A DNA stretch of 64,000 bases from Hymenobacter polaris. Its GTDB lineage: Bacteria > Bacteroidota > Bacteroidia > Cytophagales > Hymenobacteraceae. The stretch is taken from positions 248,001 to 312,000 of the forward strand of contig NZ_JABBGH010000003.1 in assembly GCF_012927305.1 (NCBI RefSeq). Direction: 5' to 3'. A program made the translations under genes and the position numbers. The notes beneath the pieces are model-generated. The model had not been told where the DNA came from. It made no database searches and saw only the letters and a program-made list of their open reading frames with translations. Every line of letters begins with the position of its first letter. Position 1 is the stretch's first letter. This document shows, in pieces, positions 15,271 to 24,527 of the stretch.

Positions 15271-16977
15271 CTAGGGCCGCAGCACTTCCAGCAGGGGGGT
15301 GCCGGTGGTGCCGCTGGGCTCCTGAATGTGCAGGAAGCGCGCGATGGTAGGGGCCACGTCCACGATGCGCACGTTTTCCAGGCTTTCGCCGTGGCGCACG
15401 TGCCAGCCCCAAAACAGCAGCGGCACGTGGGTGTCGTAGGCCCAGGAGGCGCCGTGGGTGGTGCCCTTCACCACGGGGTAGCCGTAGGCTTCGAGCCAGC
15501 CGGGGGCCAGCACGGCCAGCACGTCGCCCGAGCGCTCGGGGTAGAAGCCGTTTTGCTGGTACAGCCCCAGGCCCTCGGTCCAGGCCGAGCGCTGCAAGTC
15601 GGTGGCCGTCATGGCTTGCGTGATGTGGGGCTGGGCGCGCAGCACCTCGGCCACTTCCTGCTGCACGGCGTAGAGGTCAAGCTTTTTCTGCGCTAGCAGC
15701 GGGCGGTTGAGGTATATCTGCTGGTTTTCGTAGCTCACCACCCACTGGCCGGCGCCGTGGCGGCGCACCAGCGCCCGCTGCACCGAGTCGCGCACGATGG
15801 CGGGGCCCACGCCGCCGCCCGGCAGCTTGTGGGCCTGCAAAAAGCCGGCGGCCTGGTCGGCGGCGTGGTCGGCGCTCAGAAATACCAGCACCTGGCCCTT
15901 GCCGGCCTGCTTCTCGGCTGCGTCGAGCAGGCGGGCCAGGTCGCGGTCGAGGCGCAGGTAGGTGTCCTCGGTTTCGATGGCGGTGGTGCCAAACTGGTGG
16001 CCCACGTAGTCGGTGCAGCTAAAGCTGACGGCCAGAAAATCGGTGACGCCGCGCTCCCCCAATTGCTCGTTGCGCAGCGCCTCCAGGGCAAAGTCGGCGG
16101 TGAGCGAGTTGCCGAAGGGCGTCGAGCGAATAAGGTCGAGGTTGCGGCTGGTGGCTTTGGGCGGCTTCTCGCCGGCGGCTTGCATGGTAGCGGCCACCGG
16201 GGCGGCCGGGCCCGCGCTCAGCGCCGGCAGGTCGTGCGGAAACACCGGCTTGGCCTCACCCTTAAAGGCCGACTCCCAGGGTACGTCGTCGGGCGTGCTC
16301 TCGGTGTACTGCCCTAGGGGAAGCAGCGTGGTCCAGGCCTGGTCGAGGTAGCGGCTAGCGTGGCCGGCGGCGTTGAATTGCTGCACCCAGGCGGGCAGCG
16401 CCGGCATGTAGTAGGTGCTGGTGATAAAGGCGCCGTTGGTGCCATCGTACCAGTAGGCGGCGTTGGCGGCGTGGCCGGCGGGCAAAATGCTGCCGCGGTC
16501 CTTCATGCTCAACCCAATCACCTTGCTTTGGAAGTTGGTGGCCAGGCGCAGCTCGTCGGTGATGGTGGTGGTGAGCAGGTGCTCGGGCGACTGCTGCCCG
16601 GCGGCCAGCGTGCCGCCCACCGGCTGCACGGTCTTGTCGTCGGTGACGTAGGTGCCGTGGCCGGTGGCGCGCTCGTACCAGTTGTTGCCCACGATGCCGT
16701 GGGTGGCGGGCGTGGTGCCGGTATACAGGCTGGCGTGGCCCGGCCCGGTGTAGGTGGGCACGTAGTTGTAGTGGCAGCTCTCGTAGCTGAAGCCCTCGCC
16801 CAGCAGCCGCTTGAAGCCGCCGTTGGCCGGGTACTTGTCCCAGTAGCGGTAGAGGTAGTCGTAGCGCATTTGGTCTACCACGATGCCCAGCACCAGCTTG
16901 GGGCGGGGCAGGGCAGGGCCGGTTTTCTGCCCTAGGGCTGGGGCAGCCAGCAAGAGCAGCGGCAATATCTTTTTCAT
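15271..16977 (-). CDS. secreted alkaline phosphatase, PafA-like
   Basis: 568 residues from the ATG at 16977, which begins a good signal peptide (MKKILPLLLLAAPALGQ); the upstream in-frame ATG at 17034 adds 19 residues without signal character. The family motifs are LGIVVDQMRYDYLYRYWDKY, the Thr-containing nucleophile segment YTGPGHASLYTGTTPATHG and metal ligands in SADHAADQ near residue 365. PafA-type enzymes are calcium-activated phosphomonoesterases that release phosphate from organic esters in the periplasm or outside. A -7 box lies 25 bases upstream. The length is normal for the family (about 545). Confidence 0.85.
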   Translation of the reverse strand: MKKILPLLLLAAPALGQKTGPALPRPKLVLGIVVDQMRYDYLYRYWDKYPANGGFKRLLGEGFSYESCHYNYVPTYTGPGHASLYTGTTPATHGIVGNNWYERATGHGTYVTDDKTVQPVGGTLAAGQQSPEHLLTTTITDELRLATNFQSKVIGLSMKDRGSILPAGHAANAAYWYDGTNGAFITSTYYMPALPAWVQQFNAAGHASRYLDQAWTTLLPLGQYTESTPDDVPWESAFKGEAKPVFPHDLPALSAGPAAPVAATMQAAGEKPPKATSRNLDLIRSTPFGNSLTADFALEALRNEQLGERGVTDFLAVSFSCTDYVGHQFGTTAIETEDTYLRLDRDLARLLDAAEKQAGKGQVLVFLSADHAADQAAGFLQAHKLPGGGVGPAIVRDSVQRALVRRHGAGQWVVSYENQQIYLNRPLLAQKKLDLYAVQQEVAEVLRAQPHITQAMTATDLQRSAWTEGLGLYQQNGFYPERSGDVLAVLAPGWLEAYGYPVVKGTTHGASWAYDTHVPLLFWGWHVRHGESLENVRIVDVAPTIARFLHIQEPSGTTGTPLLEVLRP

Positions 16978-17002
16978 GCAAAAGCCGGGTTGTGAAGCCC
17001 CG

Positions 17003-17010
17003 CAAAGATA
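17003..17010 (-). promoter_or_regulatory. -7 box TATCTTTG of the PafA-like gene
   Basis: Minus-strand exact match to TAnnTTTG located 25 bases upstream of the ATG at 16977. It lies inside the longer reading frame beginning at 17034, which supports the downstream start. Confidence 0.5.
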
Positions 17011-17055
17011 CCCGCCGCCCCCTAGGGGCTGCACGGCGAGCCGCGCTGGGGCATT

Positions 17056-18141
17056 ATGGCTGCGTTACGGCTGGGCCGGATTAGCTTCGCGGGCATGTAC
17101 TTTTCAACTGTCTGCGGCCTCCTGGTGGCTGGTTTGCTGGCGCTGGCGCCGGGCCCCGCCGCCGCCCAGGAGGTGGAGCTGCCTCACTTAGGCGAGCTGA
17201 CCGGCAACTTATCGCACGACGCCGTGAGCAGAAGCCTGGAGCACGCCATAGAGGAGGGTATGACGCTGCCCCCCGGCTACCCCGACGACCTGGAGCACGC
17301 CGTGTTGGTGCACCTGGAAGTGAGCCCGGCCGGGCAAGTAGAAAATGCCTGCCTCGTACCCGCCGAGAAGGGGATAAATGCCGTGGTGGCCACTGCTGTA
17401 CTAGCCGCCGTGCGCCAGTTGCCGGTGCTGGTGCCCGGCCAGCAGGGCGGCCAGCCGGTGCGCGTCGCCCTTGCGCTAGCTATTCGGCCGGGGGTAGCGG
17501 CAGGAGCTGCCAATCGAGCCGCCGAGGCGCGGGCCGCCGCCGAAGCCGACTACACGGAAGCCAGCACGCTGCGGGCGGGCACCATCCGGCCCCGGCCCGG
17601 CGAGACCTTGGGCCAGCTGCTACACCGGGCGCTGCCGGCCTCGTGCCCCGATACGGCTACTCGGCTGGTGCGCTACGCATGGGTGCCAAATCTGGCCGGG
17701 CCGCAGCTGTTTTTTGATGCTCCCGGTCACGGCGCGCAGGGCGAGAAGTACGAGGCCGTGCTGTTCGTGCTCAACCCCCTAGGGGCCGGGGGCTACGATG
17801 TGCAGGCTCTCAACCTCGGCTCGATGGGCGATAAGACGGACGTGATTTCCGTTTTCTTCGCCCATACCAACCACGACGGCTCAAAGGACCTGCTGGCACT
17901 GATGCAGTGTGACTTGCGCAGAGAGTTCGCGTTTAATACCGAGCGTTTTCCGCACTACCAGACCACCGTCATCCACTACCGAGGGCTGGACAGCGCCGGC
18001 CGGCCCCGCTACGAGCAGCAGCACCGCGCCGACCTGGACGAGCTGGCTACCGCCGCCGCGGTGCGACAGGCGCTGGCCGCCCCACCCCGGCGCGTCAAAA
18101 ACGCGCCCAAACGTAACCCTAGGGCCAAAGCTGCGAACTAA
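17056..18141 (+). CDS. secreted two-domain protein with TonB-C-like N-terminal domain
   Basis: 361 residues. A signal peptide (MYFSTVCGLLVAGLLALAPG, cleaved after AAAQ) begins at residue 14; either the ATG at 17056 or the one at 17095 could be the start. Residues 55-150 resemble a TonB C-terminal domain (AVLVHLEVSPAGQVENACLV, then VRQLPVLVPGQQGGQPVRVA). After an Ala/Glu-rich helix comes a second domain with VLFVLNPLGAGGYDV, FFAHTNHDGSKDLLALMQCD and HYRGLDSAGRPRYEQ. The segment HTNHDGSKDLLAL resembles a calcium-binding loop of FG-GAP/VCBS repeats, but only one is seen. The function is unknown; it is likely periplasmic or exported. Confidence 0.55.
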   Translation: MAALRLGRISFAGMYFSTVCGLLVAGLLALAPGPAAAQEVELPHLGELTGNLSHDAVSRSLEHAIEEGMTLPPGYPDDLEHAVLVHLEVSPAGQVENACLVPAEKGINAVVATAVLAAVRQLPVLVPGQQGGQPVRVALALAIRPGVAAGAANRAAEARAAAEADYTEASTLRAGTIRPRPGETLGQLLHRALPASCPDTATRLVRYAWVPNLAGPQLFFDAPGHGAQGEKYEAVLFVLNPLGAGGYDVQALNLGSMGDKTDVISVFFAHTNHDGSKDLLALMQCDLRREFAFNTERFPHYQTTVIHYRGLDSAGRPRYEQQHRADLDELATAAAVRQALAAPPRRVKNAPKRNPRAKAAN

Positions 18142-18182
18142 GGGGGCTGCCGGGGCCCATACCTCTCCGCGGCCCGCGCCGC

Positions 18183-18905
18183 ATGGCTGATTTGCAAGGA
18201 CTGATTTTTGATATGGATGGCGTGCTGCTTGACAATACCGCGTACCAGGCGCGGGCTTTCCAGCTGCTGTTTCGCGACCTGGGGCTGACCACCAACGCCC
18301 GCCGCCTGCTGCGCCGCCTCAACGGGATGCCCGCCACGGCCATTCTGCAGAGCGTGTTTCGGCACGAGGTACCCAAAAAGCAACTGGAGGAATACGCCAC
18401 CCAGCGCGAGTTTCTGTACCGCACCCTCTACTGGTCGCACCGCCGCGCGCTGGCCGGCCTGGTACCTTTTCTGGAGGCGGCGCGCGGCGCGGGCTTGAAA
18501 ATTGGCCTGGGCACCGGCTCGGTCTCGGCCACACTCAGCTACGTGCTCGACCACCTCGACCTGCGCCGCCACTTCGACGTGATAGTCGGGGCCGACGACG
18601 TGCAGAAGGGCAAGCCCCACGCCGATACCTACGCCGTGGTGGCCCGCCAGCTGGGTTTGCCGCCCGCTGCCTGCGTGGTGTTTGAAGACGCCATTTTGGG
18701 CGAGCAGGCCGCCTACCGCGCCGGGATGCGCTGCGTGGCCGTGGCTACCACCCTAAGGGCCGAAGATTTTCAGCAGCCGCTGGCCGTCATCGCTGACTTT
18801 GAAGGCTTTACGCCCGACAAGCTGCGGGCGCTGTTTGCTCAGCAAACTCAGGTGCCCAAGCCCCGCGCCGCGCTAGCCCGCCGCCAATACGCCCAGCAGC
18901 AGTGA
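18183..18905 (+). CDS. HAD-superfamily hydrolase, beta-phosphoglucomutase-like
   Basis: 240 residues. Motif I is FDMDGVLLDNT at residues 9-19, with nucleophile Asp10 and acid/base Asp12. Motif II is LGTGSVS near residue 103. The Lys is in VQKGKPHADTY near residue 140, and motif IV is VVFEDAILGEQAAYRAGM near residue 161. The helical cap between motifs I and II identifies subclass IA, which includes beta-phosphoglucomutase and sugar-phosphate phosphatases. The exact substrate cannot be read. It follows the 17056 gene by 41 bases on the same strand. Confidence 0.8.
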   Translation: MADLQGLIFDMDGVLLDNTAYQARAFQLLFRDLGLTTNARRLLRRLNGMPATAILQSVFRHEVPKKQLEEYATQREFLYRTLYWSHRRALAGLVPFLEAARGAGLKIGLGTGSVSATLSYVLDHLDLRRHFDVIVGADDVQKGKPHADTYAVVARQLGLPPAACVVFEDAILGEQAAYRAGMRCVAVATTLRAEDFQQPLAVIADFEGFTPDKLRALFAQQTQVPKPRAALARRQYAQQQ

Positions 18906-18952
18906 GGGTTGCCCAGGGCCCTAGGGCCCTGGCTACCGAAAAGAACCCGGCG

Positions 18953-18960
18953 TACTTTTG
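18953..18960 (+). promoter_or_regulatory. -7 box TACTTTTG of the PAS histidine kinase gene
   Basis: Exact TAnnTTTG match, 32 bases before the ATG at 18993. No clear -33 TTTG is seen at normal spacing. Confidence 0.45.
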
Positions 18961-18992
18961 CGGTAGCTGGCTAGTTTGGCCGCTTGCTACTT

Positions 18993-21900
18993 ATGGCTGA
19001 TTCTCTTGCCTCGGGGCTGCCGGGCGCGGCGCCCAACCCGGCTGGGCTGGTAGAAGTATTACTCAACGTGTCGCTGACGGGCACCATGCTGCTGCGCCCG
19101 CTGTATGCCGCTGGCAGCGAAGAGCTTATTGACTTCGATTGGGTACGGCTAAATAATTCGGCGCAACGCATGCTGCGCCTGCCCGAGCACCCGGCCCAGT
19201 CGTTTCTGACGCTTTTCCCGTCGGCGCGGCAGGTGGGCGTGTTTAGCTTTTACCAAGCGGCCTTCCTGTCGGGGCAGCTGGCGCACCGCCAAAACCTGTA
19301 CCAGCACGACGGCCTCGACGGCTACTACGTGCTGGCCGCCCAGCGCCACGAAGACCTGCTGGTGGTCAACTTCTCGGATGCCAACGAGCAGAGCCGCACG
19401 ACAATAGAGAAAGAGCTGCGCGCCAGCCAGGCCCGCGAAACTGCCGCCCGCGCCGCCGCCGAGCGCCAGCGCGGCGAGCTGGAGCGCGTGTTTGAGCAAG
19501 CCCCGGTGGCCATTGCCGTGTACCGGGGCCCGCAGTACATTATCGAGCTGGCCAACCCCACCGTGTGCCGCCTGTGGGGCCGCACCGCCGAGCAGATTGT
19601 TGGCAAGGGCCTATTTGAGGCGCTGCCCGAAGTGGCCGGCATGGGCTACGAGGAGCTGCTGGACGGGGTGATGGCCACGGGCGTGCCCTACGTGGCCCAC
19701 GCCATGGAAGCCGTACATGAGCGCGAGGGCCGGCGCGATACTGTGTACTGGGACTTCGTGTACGTGCCCATGTACGAGGCCGACGGTAGCATTTACGGGG
19801 CCATGGTGGTGGCTACCGAGGTCACCGAGCAGGTGCTGGGCCGCCGGCAGCTAGAGGAAAAAGAGCGCCAAACCAACTTCCTGAACGAGGAGCTGCAAGC
19901 CGCCAACGAGGAGATACTAGCCAACAATGCCGAGCTGGGCAGCGCCCAGCAGCAGCTGCGCCAGCTAAACCAGCAGCTGGAAGCCCGCGTGCAGGAGCGC
20001 ACCTACCAGCTAGAGGAGCAGCAGAGCCTGCTGCGCCAGATACTGGGCCAGCTGCCGGCGGCCGTGGCCACGCTCAGCGGCCCCGAGCACCGCTTTGCCT
20101 TTGCCAATGCGGGCTACCAGCAGCTGGTGGCCGGCCGGGCTACCCTAGGCCAAACGGTGGCCGAAGCGCTGCCCGAAGTAGTAGAACAAGGTATTATCAA
20201 CCTACTCGACCACGTGTATGCCAGCCGCGAGCCGTTCATCGGGCGCGAAATCGCGCTCATATTAGTCACCGAGGAGGGGGTACCCACCCAGCATTATTTC
20301 GACTTCACCTACCAGCCCCTGGTTGATGGGCAAAACCAGGTGCAGGGCATCCTGGTGTTTGCCATCGACGTGACGGAGCAGGTGCGCACCCGCCGCCAAA
20401 CCGAAACCTTGCAGGCCGCTATGCTGGCCGTGGCCCAGCGCCAGCAGGCCGAGCGCGAAAACGTGTACCAGCTCTTTGAGCAGGCGCCGGCCGCCATCTG
20501 CCTCATGCGCGAGCGCGGGCACCGCATCGACTACCTCAACCCCGCCTACCAGGCGCTGTTTCCGGGCCAGCTGCTGCAAGGCAAAACCCTGGCGCAGGTG
20601 CAGCCCGACGCCCGCGAGCTGCTGACCCTCTTCGATGGGGTGTATGCCACGGGCACAACCCAAACCCAGCGCGAAGTGCCCCTGACGGTAGCGCCCAGCG
20701 ACCAGCCGGCCGAGGCGCGCTATTTCGACTTCACCTACCAGGCCTACCGCGAGCAGGGGCGCATCGTGGGCGTGTCGCTGTTTGGCACCGACGTAACCGA
20801 CCGGGTGCTGGCCCGGCAGGCGCGGGAGGCGCAGCAGGCCGAGCTGCAGCGCATTTTCGAGCAGGCCCCGGTGGCCATCGCCATCATGCGCGGCCCCCAG
20901 CTGATTATCGAGCTGGCCAATGCGGCGGTGGGGGCCATCTGGGGGCGCCCCCCGGCCCAAACTCTGGGCCGCCCCTACTTTGAGGCCCTGCCCGACACGG
21001 CGGGCCAAGGGTTCGAGGAGATTCTGCATGGCGTGCTGCAAACCGGCGAGGCATTCAGTATAGTAGAGGCGCCAGTGCAGCTGGCGCGGGCCCATACGGG
21101 GCTGCCCACCCAGGGCTACGTCAACTTCATTTTTCAGCCCCTCTACGGCGAAGACCGCCAGATTACGGGCCTCATTGCCATGGGCACCGAGGTAACCGAC
21201 CAGGTGCTGGCCCGCCAGCAGGTGCACACCCTCAACCAGGAGCTGCGCACTGCCAATGAGGAACTGAACGACGCCAACAAGCGCCTGACCCGCACCAATA
21301 CCGACCTGGATACCTTCGTGTACTCGGCCTCGCACGACCTCAAGTCGCCCATTACCAACATTGAGGGCCTGCTGCTGGCCCTGCGCCAGCAGCTGCCCCC
21401 CGCGGCAATGCAAGCCGAGCTGGTAGCCCGCCTGCTGAGCATGATGGACGGGGCCGTATCCCGCTTCCAGGAAACCCTAGGGCACCTCACCGATGTGTCG
21501 CGCCTGCAGCAGGTTTTGCTTGGCCAGCCCGCCGAGGCCGTGGAGCTGCCCGCCCTCGTCGAGGCCGTGCGCCTCGACATGCTGCCCGAGTTTACGGCCG
21601 CCGGCGCCACGCTCACCGTAGATGTGGCCGGGTGCCCCACCCTCTACTTCTCGGCCAAAAACCTGCGCAGCATGCTGTACAATTTGCTCAGCAACGCCGT
21701 GAAGTACCGCGACCCGGCCCGCCCGGCGCACGTGGAGCTGCGCTGCCACCCCAGCCCCGGCCAGGTGGTGCTGGAAGTGCAAGACAATGGCATGGGCCTC
21801 AGTGAGCTGCAGCAGAGCGAGCTATTCCGCTTGTTTCGGCGCCTGCACACCCACGTGCCGGGCTCGGGCGTGGGGCTGTACATGGTGAAAAAAATGGTGG

Positions 21901-21995
21901 ACAACGCCGACGGCACCCTGGCCGTGCAGAGCCAGCCGGGCGCAGGCTCTACCTTTACCATTACCCTACCGCTGCCCACCCCACCGCAGGCGTAG
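18993..21995 (+). CDS. multi-PAS sensor histidine kinase, soluble
   Basis: 1000 residues with no membrane segment, so a cytoplasmic sensor. An N-terminal PAS-like region (about 1-150) is followed by four PAS domains at roughly 155-285, 345-470, 485-615 and 620-750. The first and last of these are near copies (FEQAPVAIAVYRGPQYIIEL versus FEQAPVAIAIMRGPQLIIEL). Coiled coils separate the PAS domains. The H-box is YSASHDLKSPITNIEGLL near residue 772, the N-box LLSNAVKYRDPA near 897, then VQDNGMGLS and GSGVGLYMVKKMVDNADG. The ATG at 18993 is preferred to the TTG at 18984. It is followed after 25 bases by a single-domain response regulator, its probable partner. Confidence 0.9.
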   Translation: MADSLASGLPGAAPNPAGLVEVLLNVSLTGTMLLRPLYAAGSEELIDFDWVRLNNSAQRMLRLPEHPAQSFLTLFPSARQVGVFSFYQAAFLSGQLAHRQNLYQHDGLDGYYVLAAQRHEDLLVVNFSDANEQSRTTIEKELRASQARETAARAAAERQRGELERVFEQAPVAIAVYRGPQYIIELANPTVCRLWGRTAEQIVGKGLFEALPEVAGMGYEELLDGVMATGVPYVAHAMEAVHEREGRRDTVYWDFVYVPMYEADGSIYGAMVVATEVTEQVLGRRQLEEKERQTNFLNEELQAANEEILANNAELGSAQQQLRQLNQQLEARVQERTYQLEEQQSLLRQILGQLPAAVATLSGPEHRFAFANAGYQQLVAGRATLGQTVAEALPEVVEQGIINLLDHVYASREPFIGREIALILVTEEGVPTQHYFDFTYQPLVDGQNQVQGILVFAIDVTEQVRTRRQTETLQAAMLAVAQRQQAERENVYQLFEQAPAAICLMRERGHRIDYLNPAYQALFPGQLLQGKTLAQVQPDARELLTLFDGVYATGTTQTQREVPLTVAPSDQPAEARYFDFTYQAYREQGRIVGVSLFGTDVTDRVLARQAREAQQAELQRIFEQAPVAIAIMRGPQLIIELANAAVGAIWGRPPAQTLGRPYFEALPDTAGQGFEEILHGVLQTGEAFSIVEAPVQLARAHTGLPTQGYVNFIFQPLYGEDRQITGLIAMGTEVTDQVLARQQVHTLNQELRTANEELNDANKRLTRTNTDLDTFVYSASHDLKSPITNIEGLLLALRQQLPPAAMQAELVARLLSMMDGAVSRFQETLGHLTDVSRLQQVLLGQPAEAVELPALVEAVRLDMLPEFTAAGATLTVDVAGCPTLYFSAKNLRSMLYNLLSNAVKYRDPARPAHVELRCHPSPGQVVLEVQDNGMGLSELQQSELFRLFRRLHTHVPGSGVGLYMVKKMVDNADGTLAVQSQPGAGSTFTITLPLPTPPQA

Positions 21996-22020
21996 CTTTT
22001 TAAATTCTATATTCTTCCGC

Positions 22021-22437
22021 ATGGAAAAGCTCTCTAGCGTGCTGCTGGTAGACGACGACTCTACGAATAATTTCTTGAACGAGCTGCTGCTCAAGAGCCT
22101 GGACGTGACCGAGCGGGTACTGGTGGCCGAAAATGGCACCGATGCCCTCGACCTGCTGCAGCAAACGCCCGACCCCGACGAGCCCGCCCTCATTCTGCTC
22201 GACGTGAACATGCCCGGCCTCAACGGCATCCAGTTTCTGGAGGCCTACCAGCACCTGCCCCAGGGCCAGCGCCGCGCCACGGTCGTCATCATGCTCACGA
22301 CCACTATGGACGCCCGCGACCTGGGGCGCCTCGACGAGCTGAATATTGCCGGCCTGGTGAGCAAGCCCCTGACCAAGGAAAAGGTAGACAATATCTTGCA
22401 GCTGCACTTTCAGCGCCGGCTGCCCACCGGCAGCTAG
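22021..22437 (+). CDS. single-domain CheY-like response regulator
   Basis: 138 residues, one receiver domain. Acidic residues sit in LLVDDDSTNNF near residue 10. The phospho-acceptor Asp is in ILLDVNMPGLNGIQF near residue 61, a Thr in VIMLTTTMD near residue 95 and the conserved Lys in VSKPLTKEKV near residue 119. There is no output domain, so it must act by protein contact or phosphorelay. It is 25 bases downstream of the PAS kinase and surely cotranscribed. The DNN-type insert (STNNFLNELLL) is typical of Bacteroidota regulators paired with PAS kinases. Confidence 0.9.
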   Translation: MEKLSSVLLVDDDSTNNFLNELLLKSLDVTERVLVAENGTDALDLLQQTPDPDEPALILLDVNMPGLNGIQFLEAYQHLPQGQRRATVVIMLTTTMDARDLGRLDELNIAGLVSKPLTKEKVDNILQLHFQRRLPTGS

Positions 22438-22600
22438 CCGCCGGCGCCGGGCCCTAGGGGGTAGCGCTGGCCCCAAGGGCCGGCGGGCAACGGCGATTCT
22501 CGGCTTACGGGCCGGTTGCAACCCCAACGGACTTCCGGCCTGCACTAGTGCAGTGCGAAAAAAGCAATGGCCGTGGGAGAGCGGGAAGGGAAGCGCGGAG

Positions 22601-23911
22601 CTACCAGCGCCTAGGGGCCTCGGGAAACTTACGCCAGAAGAAGCGCTGGAAATACAGCGCCCGCGTCTCGTTTTCCGACTCGATGATGCCGCCGTTCCAC
22701 TGCCAGGTTTGCCAGAGGTTGAGCACAATGCCGGCCACCAGCAGCGTGCGCAGGACCACCCAGACCAGGCCGCCGCGCGTGGCGGCGCTAGCCAGCAGCG
22801 CCGCCAGCGGCAGCGCCAGCAGCGGGTAGACGCTGATGAGGGGCCGGGCGCTGAAGCCGCCCCCGTACCACCACTGCTGCCAGCTGAAGGTAACCCACAG
22901 CAGCACCGGCAGCAGCACCAGCACCGGGGCCAGCGCCCCCGGCACCCAGCGCCGCAGCCAGCCGGTGCCCAGCAGCGCCGGCGCCATCAGGGGCGTGTAG
23001 AGCAACCAGCCCTTGCGGAAGCTAAAGAGCCCTTCAATAATGTGCGGGTGGCGAAAATCGAAAAACTCGCCCTGGTAGCCATCGGCCACCCAGTGCCCGC
23101 TCACGGCGTGCCAGTGAAAGAATTGCAGGCTGAGCACGGCCGCCGCCACGCCCCCGGCCATCAGCAGCTGGTCGAGGTAGCGGCCCAACACGGCCGGGCG
23201 GCGGCCCGCCCCTAGGCCCCACGTCAGCGGGATGAGCGCGTACACCGCTTCGGAGTGGCGGCACAGCACGGCCAAGCCCAGAAACAGCCCCATGCCCGCC
23301 GCCCAGCGCCGCCGCGGGCTTTCGTACCAGCGGGCGGTGCAGTAGAGCAGCGCCGCCTGCCACATAAACAAGGCCGCGTGCGAAATGGCCGCTTCGTAGG
23401 TGGCGTAGCCCAGCAGGTTGGTGCCCAGCGCAATAGCCCCTAGGGTCCAGGCCACTACGTGGTCGGGGAAGTAGCGGCGCAGCAGCTTGCGCAGCACCCA
23501 CAAGCCGATAATAGCATACACCAGCCCGGCCACCATCACGGCTTGCTGGTAGGGGCGCGAGTAGCCGTTGGGTGGGTCGCCGTGCCAGCGCGCATACAGG
23601 TGGGCGCCCGCAAACCACGGCAGCTGCCCCAGGGCCACGCCCAGCGGATACTTGATGAGCACCTTGCCATTGGGCAGGCGGTGCATGCCCATGCGGCCCA
23701 TGGGGTGGGGCTGGCCGGGGCGGCTGGCCAGCAGCAGCTGGTTGAGCGAGTCGGCCCGGCCGGGGCCGCCGTACAGAAAGTAGTCGGGCAGGTAGCCATA
23801 GTAGCCGCCGCCGTCCCAGTCAAATACCTCCTGCACCTTCCAGCGGTGGTCCTGAAACTGGGCTAGCACCAGCACCGCCGCCGCCAGCCAGAAAATCAGC
23901 CGCGACTTCAC
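22601..23911 (-). CDS. multi-pass membrane protein of unknown function (glycosyltransferase-like topology)
   Basis: 436 residues if translation starts at the GTG at 23911, which overlaps the stop of the upstream dioxygenase gene (GTGA). Longer upstream starts run far into that gene and lack membrane character. About ten hydrophobic segments are seen. A periplasmic first loop contains VFDWDGGGYYGYLPDYFLYG, which resembles the first loop of GT-C-type lipid-linked sugar transferases and of PMT-like proteins (an Asp just after the first helix). Another loop carries FHWHAVSGHWVADGYQGEFF. The family is not recognised with certainty. Confidence 0.6.
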   Translation of the reverse strand: MKSRLIFWLAAAVLVLAQFQDHRWKVQEVFDWDGGGYYGYLPDYFLYGGPGRADSLNQLLLASRPGQPHPMGRMGMHRLPNGKVLIKYPLGVALGQLPWFAGAHLYARWHGDPPNGYSRPYQQAVMVAGLVYAIIGLWVLRKLLRRYFPDHVVAWTLGAIALGTNLLGYATYEAAISHAALFMWQAALLYCTARWYESPRRRWAAGMGLFLGLAVLCRHSEAVYALIPLTWGLGAGRRPAVLGRYLDQLLMAGGVAAAVLSLQFFHWHAVSGHWVADGYQGEFFDFRHPHIIEGLFSFRKGWLLYTPLMAPALLGTGWLRRWVPGALAPVLVLLPVLLWVTFSWQQWWYGGGFSARPLISVYPLLALPLAALLASAATRGGLVWVVLRTLLVAGIVLNLWQTWQWNGGIIESENETRALYFQRFFWRKFPEAPRRW

Positions 23912-24477
23912 GAAACGGCGGGCGCAGCAGGGGCGGGTGCGGCGGGTGCTACCCCAGCGGCGGGCGGCGCCTCTAGGTAGGTGCCGCACACCTTACAGGT
24001 GCGCAGGTCGTTGTTGGCCCAAAAGCGGTTCATGATGGGGGGCAGCTGGGCCACGATATCGGTAATCTCAGCAAACTCCTCGTACAGCTTATGGCCGCAG
24101 TTTTCGCAGTACCACTGGAAGCCATCCAGCTCGCCGGGCTGGCGGTAGCGCTCCAGCACCAGCCCCACGGTGCCGGCCGGCCGGCGCGGCGAGTGCGGTA
24201 CCCCGCCGGGCAGCAGAAACATGTCGCCCGGCCCAATGGTGATGTCCACCGGCTGGCCGTCCTCGATAATCTTCACCGTCATGGTGCCTTCGAGCTGCCA
24301 AAACAGCTCCTCGCCCTCGTCCACGTGGTAGTCTTTGCGGGCGTTGGGGCCGCCCACCACCATCACAATAAAGTCTTTATTATCCTTGAAAACCTGCTGG
24401 TTGCCCACCGGGGGCTTCAGTAGGTGGCGGTGCTCCTCCACCCACTGGGCGAAGTTGAACGGACGGGTAATGGCCAT
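23908..24477 (-). CDS. nbaC: 3-hydroxyanthranilate 3,4-dioxygenase
   Basis: 189 residues. A cupin Fe(II) dioxygenase that opens 3-hydroxyanthranilate to 2-amino-3-carboxymuconate semialdehyde in the kynurenine route to NAD. The metal ligands are seen in KDYHVDEGEELFWQLEG (His51, Glu57) and in PGGVPHSPRR (His95). The C-terminal rubredoxin-like site of the bacterial form is present as CENC near residue 123 and CKVC near residue 161. A Pro/Ala-rich tail ends the protein. It is translationally coupled to the following membrane gene (GTGA overlap). Kynurenine monooxygenase (50249) and kynureninase (61514) are elsewhere in the window. Confidence 0.93.
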   Translation of the reverse strand: MAITRPFNFAQWVEEHRHLLKPPVGNQQVFKDNKDFIVMVVGGPNARKDYHVDEGEELFWQLEGTMTVKIIEDGQPVDITIGPGDMFLLPGGVPHSPRRPAGTVGLVLERYRQPGELDGFQWYCENCGHKLYEEFAEITDIVAQLPPIMNRFWANNDLRTCKVCGTYLEAPPAAGVAPAAPAPAAPAVS

Positions 24478-24527
24478 ATTCCCAGTGTTTAGTGATAAAG
24501 GATATTTGCGGAATAAGTAGATTTACT

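Noticed and set aside
20262..21413. Long minus-strand open frame of 383 codons
   Set aside because: It is antisense to the PAS kinase, with composition mirroring the sense gene and no family motifs. High G+C makes such shadows common here.
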